A stretch of 15,937 nucleotides of DNA, taken from contig JASFME010000026.1 in assembly GCA_050117725.1 (NCBI GenBank), positions 1-15,937 of the forward strand, read 5' to 3'. A model generated the notes under the pieces. It was not told where the DNA came from, did not search any database, and saw only the letters and a program-made list of their open reading frames with translations. Of this stretch, positions 1 through 6,761 are shown piece by piece; the first letter of the stretch is position 1; the number at the start of each line of letters is the position of its first letter. The position numbers and the translations under genes were made by a program. The DNA comes from JASFJH01 sp050117725 (GTDB lineage Bacteria > Pseudomonadota > Gammaproteobacteria > AKS1).

Positions 1-1195
1 GCTCTGCAGCAGGGTTCCATTCCATAATGCGATAATCGGCATCCCATTCAATCGCCGCAAACAGTGTCTGCTGCATATAGCGGGCCAGACGCTGCTCGGA
101 TATGCGAAGTGACCGTTCCACCTTGCGTGTATTACTCAAATCCCTGACCGCAACGACGCGCGCCTGCCTGCCGCGATACGGGTAATCCCGTCCGCAGACC
201 TCGGCCTGGAACCGCTCACCGTTACGCCTGAGAGCAGTCACTTCCAGCGGCTCTCCTGACGGATGGGCCAGACGTTCACGCATTATCCTGTGACTTTCCG
301 GTGCAAGAAGTTGCTCTACACTCATGCCAATCATGTCCTGCCGCGCATAACCCGTCATGTCCGCAACCGTATTATTGGCATCGAGTACTTTGCCGTGTTC
401 GTGAAGCAGGATACCCTCAAAGCTGGCATCCGACAGGCTGCGGAACCGTTCCTCGTTCCCAAGCGATATCAACGCTGCCTTTTTGCGTTCTTCGACTTCG
501 CCAACTAGACGCTCATTTTGTGCGTCTGCTTCACTCTTCCGGGTACGCAGATCCTCGATCAGGCTCTTGTTCTGCAGATCAAGTTTGATATGCCTTGCAA
601 AAAACGTGTGCAGCCGGCTTGTAATCAGCAACAATGCGAGCATAAAAAATGCTGTCAGGATTTCCAGGGGTATGGCCAGCCTGGCTTCATGCTGGTGCAG
701 TGCGACCAGAAGCGGGATATTTGCCGCCAACAGAAACAATGTCGCACTGTAACGACTGGCTGAATATGCGGTCACAATGCCTGCTGACAGTCCGCTTATT
801 ACGACGGCCAGCAATACGAGGTAAATAAAATCAGCATTGGATAACAACAAAAACGGGGCTGTGCCCCAGACAAGTCCCGAGATCAGCGTACCCGTATCGA
901 AGAGATGAACCCATGTCGCATTATGTATGTCTGGTTGTGTATGCCGGTAAACGATTACCAGCACGAAACGCAACAGCGTGACGAGCATGGCCGTTGCATA
1001 CCAACCAAACAGAGTGAAGGTATCGCTGACACCAAGGTAGAAATAGGTCAGTACTGAGGCGCACAGTACGTTGCCAAGCAGGCCGATACCGGCCTTGCCG
1101 TACAGGAGATCGGCTTGCCGTTGTGTAAAGTGGTCTTTGAAATCAGAAGATTCTGGATATTGTCCGGCCGATGTCATATCACCGGCCTGTTCCAT
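1..1195 (-). CDS. Membrane-anchored PAS-domain sensor protein, 3' end outside the window
   Basis: The first 398 residues are visible and the reading frame is still open at base 1. After a hydrophilic N-terminus of about 33 residues there are roughly six hydrophobic helices (about 38-56, 62-83, 100-118, 122-144, 150-167, 173-193), resembling the MASE-like membrane sensor modules of gammaproteobacterial signalling proteins. A charged helix, probably a coiled coil (about 203-245), leads into a PAS domain (about 250-355, with the DANNTVADMTGY stretch and a FxAEV strand). A second PAS begins at about 365 (ADYRIMEWNPAAE). The output domain (GGDEF, EAL or histidine kinase) lies beyond the edge and cannot be named. 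The ATG at 1195 follows a weak AAAAGAT ribosome site. The gene starts 27 bases after the argG stop on the same strand, so read-through from argG is likely. The sensed signal is unknown. Confidence 0.85.
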   Translation of the reverse strand, partial: MEQAGDMTSAGQYPESSDFKDHFTQRQADLLYGKAGIGLLGNVLCASVLTYFYLGVSDTFTLFGWYATAMLVTLLRFVLVIVYRHTQPDIHNATWVHLFDTGTLISGLVWGTAPFLLLSNADFIYLVLLAVVISGLSAGIVTAYSASRYSATLFLLAANIPLLVALHQHEARLAIPLEILTAFFMLALLLITSRLHTFFARHIKLDLQNKSLIEDLRTRKSEADAQNERLVGEVEERKKAALISLGNEERFRSLSDASFEGILLHEHGKVLDANNTVADMTGYARQDMIGMSVEQLLAPESHRIMRERLAHPSGEPLEVTALRRNGERFQAEVCGRDYPYRGRQARVVAVRDLSNTRKVERSLRISEQRLARYMQQTLFAAIEWDADYRIMEWNPAAE

Positions 1196-1222
1196 TATCT
1201 TTTCATCATGCAACGACAATAT

Positions 1223-2440
1223 TTAGCTCTTGTTGTATTTGCGCGCTGCGATACGCATTCGTAGCGCGTTCAGCTTGATGAAGCCTTCAGCATCCTGTTG
1301 ATTATAGGTTCCTGCATCGTCCTCGAAAGTGGCGATATGTTCATCAAACAGGCTGTTGGTATCTGACTTGCGCCCGACGATGATAATATTGCCCTTGTAT
1401 AATTTGAGCCGGACCGTACCGTTGACCACTTCCTGCGAAGCATCGATCATTTTCTGCATCATGTGACGCTCGGGGCTCCACCAGAAACCATTATAGACGA
1501 GAGTGGCATAACGCGGCATCAGTTCGTCCTTCAGGTGTGCCACCTCGCGGTCCAGCGTGATGGATTCGATGGCACGGTGCGCCTTGAGCATGATTGTACC
1601 GGCCGGCGTTTCATAACAGCCGCGCGACTTCATGCCGACGAAACGGTTCTCGACAAGATCGTCACGGCCAATGCCATTCTCGCCACCCAGTTTGTTGAGT
1701 GTTTCCATCACCGTGGCAGCCGACATGCGTTCGCCATTGATGGCCACGATGTCGCCCTTTTCATAGTCGAGTTCGAGATAGGTCGGTGTATCCGGTGCCG
1801 CCTCTGGCGATACCGTCCAGCGCCACATCTCTTCTTCCGGTTCGGCCCATGGATCTTCGAGAACGCCGCCTTCATACGAGATGTGCAGCAGGTTGGCATC
1901 CATCGAATACGGTGACTTCTTGCCCTTCTTGAAGTCGACCGGGATGTCGTGTTGCTCGGCATACGCCATGAGCTTTTCACGCGAGTTCAGATCCCACTCA
2001 CGCCACGGGGCAATCACCCGGATATCGGGGCTCAGGGCATAGGCGCCCAGTTCAAAACGCACCTGGTCATTACCCTTGCCGGTGGCACCGTGCGAAATCG
2101 CATTGCCACCGGTTTCGCTGGCAATCTCGACCAAGCGCCTGGCGATCAGCGGCCGTGCAATCGAGGTCCCCAGCAGGTATTCACCCTCGTATACCGCGTT
2201 GGCGCGGAACATCGGGAACACGTAATCGCGTGCAAACTCTTCGCGCAGATCCTCGATATAAATATCCTTGACGCCGAGGGCCTCGGCCTTGGCACGTGCC
2301 GGTTCGACCTCTTCACCCTGGCCAATATCGGCGGTGAACGTAACAACCTCGCAATTATAGGTTTCACGCAACCATTTCAGAATGACCGAGGTATCCAGCC
2401 CGCCAGAATAGGCAAGCACGACTTTACTGATAGCAGACAT
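1223..2440 (-). CDS. argG: Argininosuccinate synthase
   Basis: This 405-residue cytoplasmic enzyme joins citrulline and aspartate with ATP to make argininosuccinate, the penultimate step of arginine biosynthesis. The N-terminal ATP pyrophosphatase loop AYSGGLDTS is at residues 10-18. Further family landmarks are ATGKGNDQVRFE, the SPYSMDANLLHIS stretch, the PDTPTY region and the YNGFWWSPE segment. The length matches the family norm of about 400. The frame stays open upstream to 2587, but the start at 2440 is chosen because homologues begin MSAISKVVLAYSGG and a strong AGGAG ribosome site lies six bases before this ATG. The upstream extension has no family similarity that I recognise. The gene appears complete, with all motifs present. 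The PAS sensor gene follows 27 bases downstream. Confidence 0.97.
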   Translation of the reverse strand: MSAISKVVLAYSGGLDTSVILKWLRETYNCEVVTFTADIGQGEEVEPARAKAEALGVKDIYIEDLREEFARDYVFPMFRANAVYEGEYLLGTSIARPLIARRLVEIASETGGNAISHGATGKGNDQVRFELGAYALSPDIRVIAPWREWDLNSREKLMAYAEQHDIPVDFKKGKKSPYSMDANLLHISYEGGVLEDPWAEPEEEMWRWTVSPEAAPDTPTYLELDYEKGDIVAINGERMSAATVMETLNKLGGENGIGRDDLVENRFVGMKSRGCYETPAGTIMLKAHRAIESITLDREVAHLKDELMPRYATLVYNGFWWSPERHMMQKMIDASQEVVNGTVRLKLYKGNIIIVGRKSDTNSLFDEHIATFEDDAGTYNQQDAEGFIKLNALRMRIAARKYNKS

Positions 2441-2515
2441 GTAAACTCCTGACCGACCTGCCCGTAGCAACGTGACCGGGCGAGGTAACTTTTTCAAAAC
2501 CTTGAATAAACACCA

Positions 2516-2521
2516 AGTATA
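2516..2521 (-). promoter_or_regulatory. Possible -10 box of the argG promoter
   Basis: On the minus strand the hexamer TATACT lies about 76 bases upstream of the argG ATG, in the 196-base gap that separates argG from the dehydrogenase operon. No good -35 box is found at 16-18 bases spacing; the best candidates match two or three positions. The call therefore rests on the -10 alone. I saw no clear ARG box, although the gap was read by eye only. Confidence 0.3.
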
Positions 2522-2611
2522 GCCGAGTTCGGCGCTTACAGAACACGGCAATTTGCTGATTTGTGCCGGTCCACGGCGGGCAGGCACAAATATCGACGGG
2601 AATGATACCCG

Positions 2612-2631
2612 ACAGGCAAGTGGTGGCCTGT
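2612..2631 (-). terminator. Weak hairpin after the E2-E3 gene, possible terminator
   Basis: ACAGGC and GCCTGT form a six-base-pair stem with an eight-base loop, starting six bases beyond the E2-E3 stop codon. No run of T follows on the minus strand, so this is not a textbook intrinsic terminator. It is the only structure I see between this operon and the argG promoter. Confidence 0.25.
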
Positions 2632-2636
2632 GCTGC

Positions 2637-5600
2637 TCAGGCCTTCTTTGCGACCTTCTTGCTGCGGCGCAGACGGCTCAACAGGCGGCGCGCCATCTCG
2701 CCGAACATCTCGGTCTGGGTCGGATGCGGATGGATCGCATTTGCGACCTGCGCCAGTGTCATGCGCCCGGAAACCATCATTACGCCCTCGCCAATCAGGG
2801 TATCGGCATGGTCGGCAAGGTAATGCACGCCGATCACGCGCTGACTGGCCTTGTCGGCGACGATCTTGAGCATGCCGTGGGTTTCGTTCGTGATCATGGC
2901 CTTGGCATCGATGTTCATCGGTACCTTGACCTCGACCGCGTCGATACCTTTGGCCCTGGCCTGCTCGACTGACAGGCCAACGAAGGCCGCCTGCGGGCGG
3001 GTAAAGATCACACCGGAATCGAGATCCTGGTTGTAGGTCAGGTCTTCGCCGAGAATCGTGTGTGCCGCGACACGCCCCTGCTGACCGGCAGTATGCGCAA
3101 GCATGAGACCACCGACGACGTCACCGACCGCAAAGATATGCGGCACGCTCGTGCGCGAGCGGTTATCGACCTTGATCACGCCATTGTCGACGGCGACACC
3201 GGCCTTATCGAGTTGCAATGGCTCGAGCACCGGGCGCTTGCCGGTCGCCATGATGACGTAATCAACCGTCATCGTGTGCGACTTGCCATCGGCATCCTTG
3301 TAGCCGAGCTTCATTGCCCCCGGCTTGCCGCTGATCTTCGAGACACCGGCCGAAGTCAGCACGGTCAGGTTCGGGTCTTCGTTGAGGATCGCGGCCAGTT
3401 GTTTGGATATTTCCGGCTCGACTTCGGCCAGGATCCGCTCCTGTGCCTCGATCAGCGTGACCTTCGCACCGAAGTCCTGGAAGATCTGCGCCATCTCGGC
3501 ACCGATCGCCCCGCCACCAATCACGGCCAGCTTCTTCGGCGGTGCCTCGAGGCCCCATACCGTATCCGAGGTCAGCACACCGCCAGCTTCGACACCTTCC
3601 TGTGCACCCGGGATCGGCGGCACGAACGGCGGCGCACCCGTGGCAATCACGGCGCAACCGAAGCTGATGTGTTTTCCTTTCGAACCGTCACCGATGGGCG
3701 CACGCGCATGCGGATCATCCGTGTTGCCCGAGGTATCGACGAACAGGCGGTGATCGGTCTCAAACCAGGCGAAGCCCTGGATAACGTCGATCTTCACGCC
3801 CTTGTCGGTCTTCAGCGCCATCTCGCCGCGCGTTTCGAGTACGCTCTTGCGCGTCGCCTCAAGCGCGGCCCAGTCGAGCTTCGGCTTCGCCGTGCCCGTC
3901 ACACCAAGGTGCGCATCATGCGCGCGATCACGCATGCGGTCCGCACCGGCACGCCAGGCCTTCGACGGGATACAACCGCGCCACAGGCATTCACCACCCG
4001 GGAACGGCGCATCGTTGATCATCGCGACCTTGATGCCATGGCCGGCCAGGTCGCGGGCACAGTCCTCACCACCCGGGCCACCGCCAATCACAACCACATC
4101 GTAATCCCAGCTACCTTCCGGGATCGCCGGACCGGTCGGGCCCATCCATTCTTCGGGGTTTTCGATCGCGCCTTTGAGCGTACTGAGGAACAGTGCAACC
4201 TCGGCACCGTTCACAACACGGTGATCGGCAGTCACGGTCAACGGCATGCCCTCCGCACCGGCTGTGGCAATCGCAAGTATTGCGGCGGTACCCGGCGTCG
4301 GGATCGCATCAAAATAGCTCACCCCCATCATGCCCATGTTAGAGACCATGAAGGTCGGGTTGGCATACTCTTCCGGTGCGAGGCGACGCTTGCGGGCGCG
4401 ATCGACGAGATCACCCCAGCTGTCATTCAATTCTTCCAGGCTGCGCGATTCGCAGTGGCGCAACACCGGTACGACCAGCCCGCCGCCCTCGGCCGACACG
4501 GCCATGCCGATATCGACGTTAGTGCGTTCGACGATCTTGTCGACCGGCTGGTAGGCCCAGTTTATGTTCGGATGCTTCGCGATCGCCTCGGCACAGGCCT
4601 TGGCAATCGCTACCGTCACCGACACACCATTTGCCTTGGCAGCCTTGATCAGCGCACCCGGTTTGGCATTGATCGATACACGGAAGGTCGGCATGGTCAG
4701 CGAGGCAGTCATCGAGTGACTGACGGCCTTCTCCATCGCGTTCATCTCGCGGCCATGACCCGGTACCTGGATCTCCGGCATAACATGGGCCGGCACCTGT
4801 GCACCGATCTCGGTCGGGCGTTCGAGCGGCGTTGCCGCACGCACATCGTCGGCCGTGATCACGCCATCCGGGCCGCTGCCCTTGAGCGTATTCAGATTGA
4901 CGTGCAGGGTCGCGGCGAGCTGGCGCGCATACGGCGTGGCCTGCTTGTTATCCGGGCGTGGCGCCGGTGGCACAGTGCTGTCCGCCGCCACTGCCGGCGT
5001 GGCAGCAGCCGGCACGGCCGGGGTGGCCGGTGCAGCTTCTGCGGCGGCAGCCGGGGCGGCGCTGACCGCGGCCTTGGCCTCGACGACCTGCTCGGCGCTA
5101 TCGACGAGGTAGGCCAGCGGTTCTCCGACGGCAACGGTACTGTCGACATCCACGATCGGACCGGACAGGTAACCTTCGCGGAACACCTCGACATCCATAA
5201 CGGCCTTGTCAGTCTCGACCGTGGCGACGATGTCACCGCGTTCAATCCTGTCACCAATGTTTTTTTCCCAACTGACCACGAGGCCTTCGGTCATCGTGTC
5301 CGACAACTGCGGCATCTTGATGGTGTGGGTCACACCGGCGGGCACACCAATCTCCGCAGCGACCTCGATTTCGGGCTTGCCTTCACTCCCGGCGGTGACA
5401 CTGTCTTCCGGCACAGCTGCATCACCGGCCTGGACATCCGATTCATTGGGCACGATGTAGGCCATCGCATCGCCGACGGGGATGGTCGCACCCACCTCGA
5501 CCATGGGACCGGACAGATAACCTTCACGGAACACCTCGACATCCATGATGGCCTTGTCGGTTTCGACCGTCGCAACGATATCGCCGCGCTCAATCCTGTC

Positions 5601-5687
5601 ACCAATATTCTTTTCCCAACTGACCACCACCCCTTCGGTCATGGTGTCGGACAATTGTGGCATCTTGATTGTGTAAGTCTCGGACAT
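2637..5687 (-). CDS. Fused E2-E3 of pyruvate dehydrogenase: dihydrolipoamide acyltransferase plus dihydrolipoamide dehydrogenase
   Basis: One 1016-residue chain carries two enzymes. Residues 5-80 and 121-195 are lipoyl domains with lipoylation lysines K45 and K161 in ETDKA. An Ala/Pro-rich linker (about 200-247) precedes a peripheral subunit-binding domain (about 249-286, ATPYARQLA). The E2 acyltransferase core spans about 312-513 and ends near DHRVVNG (H489, N493). After a linker of about a dozen residues the E3 flavoprotein begins at about 527: FAD-binding GGGPGG (535-540), redox pair CLWRGC (C567, C572), NAD-binding GGGAIGAE (724-731), the VGDV FAD segment (855-858), and a C-terminal HPHPTQTE with H988 and E993. 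A basic tail ends the protein. E2 transfers the acyl group to CoA and E3 reoxidises the lipoyl arm with NAD. The ATG at 5687 is chosen because MSETYTIKMPQLSDTM is the usual lipoyl start; its ribosome site (GACGAG) is modest. It is third in the operon after E1 alpha and E1 beta. Substrate is probably pyruvate, but acetoin or branched-chain 2-oxo acids are not excluded. Confidence 0.92.
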   Translation of the reverse strand: MSETYTIKMPQLSDTMTEGVVVSWEKNIGDRIERGDIVATVETDKAIMDVEVFREGYLSGPMVEVGATIPVGDAMAYIVPNESDVQAGDAAVPEDSVTAGSEGKPEIEVAAEIGVPAGVTHTIKMPQLSDTMTEGLVVSWEKNIGDRIERGDIVATVETDKAVMDVEVFREGYLSGPIVDVDSTVAVGEPLAYLVDSAEQVVEAKAAVSAAPAAAAEAAPATPAVPAAATPAVAADSTVPPAPRPDNKQATPYARQLAATLHVNLNTLKGSGPDGVITADDVRAATPLERPTEIGAQVPAHVMPEIQVPGHGREMNAMEKAVSHSMTASLTMPTFRVSINAKPGALIKAAKANGVSVTVAIAKACAEAIAKHPNINWAYQPVDKIVERTNVDIGMAVSAEGGGLVVPVLRHCESRSLEELNDSWGDLVDRARKRRLAPEEYANPTFMVSNMGMMGVSYFDAIPTPGTAAILAIATAGAEGMPLTVTADHRVVNGAEVALFLSTLKGAIENPEEWMGPTGPAIPEGSWDYDVVVIGGGPGGEDCARDLAGHGIKVAMINDAPFPGGECLWRGCIPSKAWRAGADRMRDRAHDAHLGVTGTAKPKLDWAALEATRKSVLETRGEMALKTDKGVKIDVIQGFAWFETDHRLFVDTSGNTDDPHARAPIGDGSKGKHISFGCAVIATGAPPFVPPIPGAQEGVEAGGVLTSDTVWGLEAPPKKLAVIGGGAIGAEMAQIFQDFGAKVTLIEAQERILAEVEPEISKQLAAILNEDPNLTVLTSAGVSKISGKPGAMKLGYKDADGKSHTMTVDYVIMATGKRPVLEPLQLDKAGVAVDNGVIKVDNRSRTSVPHIFAVGDVVGGLMLAHTAGQQGRVAAHTILGEDLTYNQDLDSGVIFTRPQAAFVGLSVEQARAKGIDAVEVKVPMNIDAKAMITNETHGMLKIVADKASQRVIGVHYLADHADTLIGEGVMMVSGRMTLAQVANAIHPHPTQTEMFGEMARRLLSRLRRSKKVAKKA
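5157..5324 (-). repeat. Second copy of the tandem lipoyl-domain repeat
   Basis: This 168-base segment encodes residues 122-177 of the fusion protein. It matches 5505-5672 in 54 of 56 residues; the two differences are conservative (V to L and I to V). By hand count about 22 of 168 bases differ, mostly synonymously. It holds lipoylation lysine K161. Confidence 0.9.
5505..5672 (-). repeat. First copy of the tandem lipoyl-domain repeat
   Basis: This segment encodes residues 6-61 of the fusion protein and holds lipoylation lysine K45. It is the partner of 5157-5324, offset by exactly 348 bases (116 codons). The spacer between the copies is an acidic, low-complexity stretch rich in E, A and V. Confidence 0.9.
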
Positions 5688-5727
5688 GCTGCACTCGTCG
5701 ATAGTGAAAGCTGGTTGGAAAATTATT

Positions 5728-5756
5728 GCCGGCGGACGGTGCAACGCACCGCCGGC
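5728..5756 (-). promoter_or_regulatory. GC-rich hairpin in the E1 beta / E2-E3 intercistronic gap
   Basis: The 90-base gap between the E1 beta stop and the E2-E3 start contains GCCGGCGG and its exact complement CCGCCGGC, separated by 13 bases that can themselves pair (GGTGC with GCACC). On the transcript the hairpin is followed by AATAATTTTCC. This could be a partial terminator or attenuator that lowers E2-E3 output relative to E1, or an mRNA-stabilising structure. The short T-run makes full termination unlikely. Confidence 0.5.
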
Positions 5757-5777
5757 TGTTTATTCGTTTGCTGCCAA

Positions 5778-6761
5778 TCAGGCCTTGCCGAACATCTTCA
5801 GCACGGCCTTTACAACATCATTCGCGTTCGGAATGGCTGCCTTTTCCAGTGTATGGTTATACGGGATCGGTACATTCTTCGCAGACACCCGTAGCGGCGG
5901 CGCATCCAGTTCGAAAAAACATTCTTCGTTGATGATTGCCATGACCTCACTGCCCACACCGACAGCCGGCTCGGCCTCTTCGACAATCACGGCGCGGTGT
6001 GTCTTGCTGACCGAGGCCTTGATGCCTTCCCTGTCTACCGGCGCGAGTGCATACAGGTCGACAACTTCGCAGTTGATGCCATGCTGCTTTTGCAATACCT
6101 CTGCCGCCTGCAGGCACCAATGCACGGAAATATTGTAGCCAAACAGGGTCACGTCGCTGCCCTGGCGGCTCACTTCCGAACCTTCCAGCGGGTAGAAGAA
6201 CTCTTCCTCCGGCACATCGCCCTTCATGTTGTACATGAGTTCATGTTCATTGATGAACACGGGGTCATTGCAGCGTATTGCAGATTTCAGCAAGCCATAG
6301 GCCTGCTTCGGGTTGGACGGTGTCACCACGCGCAGCCCGGCAATCCCCATAAAGACCTTCTCCATACGCGCCGAGTGCTGGGCGCCAAGCTGGTGCGCGG
6401 TACCGCCCGGTGAACGAATCACCACGGGCGCCTCGAGCTGGCCGCCTGACATGTAACGCACCTTGACCGCGGTGTTGAAGATCTGATCCATGGCCAGCCA
6501 GGCAAAGTTCACCGACATGATCTCAATGACCGGACGTACACCGAGGAACGAGGCACCGATGCCAAGGCCGGTGTAACCGTTTTCCGAGATCGGCGTATCG
6601 ATAACGCGTTCCGCGCCGTACTTGTCGTACAGCCCCTGTGTGGCCTTGTAGGTACCACCGGCAACACCGATGTCCTCACCCATACAGATGACCATCGGGT
6701 CGCGGGTCATTTCTTCATCCTGCGCGCGACGCAAGGCTTCCCAGAACATCAATTCAGCCAT
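5778..6761 (-). CDS. pdhB: Pyruvate dehydrogenase E1 component, beta subunit
   Basis: This 327-residue protein is the beta subunit of a heterotetrameric thiamin-diphosphate E1, which with the alpha subunit decarboxylates the 2-oxo acid and acylates the E2 lipoyl arm. Family landmarks are MGEDIGVAGGTYKAT (27-41), the ThDP-activating glutamate E60 in TPISENG, RSPGGTAHQLGAQHS (116-130) with H129, the NEHELMYN stretch (171-178), and a C-terminal VPIPYNHTLEKAAIPN. The sequence resembles cyanobacterial and plastid E1 beta. The start at 6761 overlaps the E1 alpha stop by one base (TAATG), with a GGGAGGG ribosome site inside the end of E1 alpha, so the two subunits are probably translationally coupled. 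A frame extension to 6785 lies wholly inside E1 alpha and is rejected. An acetoin dehydrogenase beta subunit is the main alternative. Confidence 0.93.
   Translation of the reverse strand: MAELMFWEALRRAQDEEMTRDPMVICMGEDIGVAGGTYKATQGLYDKYGAERVIDTPISENGYTGLGIGASFLGVRPVIEIMSVNFAWLAMDQIFNTAVKVRYMSGGQLEAPVVIRSPGGTAHQLGAQHSARMEKVFMGIAGLRVVTPSNPKQAYGLLKSAIRCNDPVFINEHELMYNMKGDVPEEEFFYPLEGSEVSRQGSDVTLFGYNISVHWCLQAAEVLQKQHGINCEVVDLYALAPVDREGIKASVSKTHRAVIVEEAEPAVGVGSEVMAIINEECFFELDAPPLRVSAKNVPIPYNHTLEKAAIPNANDVVKAVLKMFGKA

Noticed and set aside
263..763. Several overlapping short plus-strand frames at the left edge
   Set aside because: All are antisense to the PAS sensor gene, whose translation shows clear membrane and PAS features.
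1949..2452. A 167-codon plus-strand open frame opposite argG
   Set aside because: It is a shadow of argG without domain similarity.
2441..2587. The 49-codon N-terminal extension of the argG frame
   Set aside because: ArgG homologues start at the ATG at 2440, which has a strong AGGAG site; the extension covers the promoter region and has no family similarity.
3060..5894. A 944-codon open frame on the plus strand, antisense to the E2-E3 gene
   Set aside because: It is rich in His, Arg and Asp with no recognisable domain, and it opposes a gene with clear family motifs along its whole length. Long antisense frames arise from codon bias in GC-rich genes.
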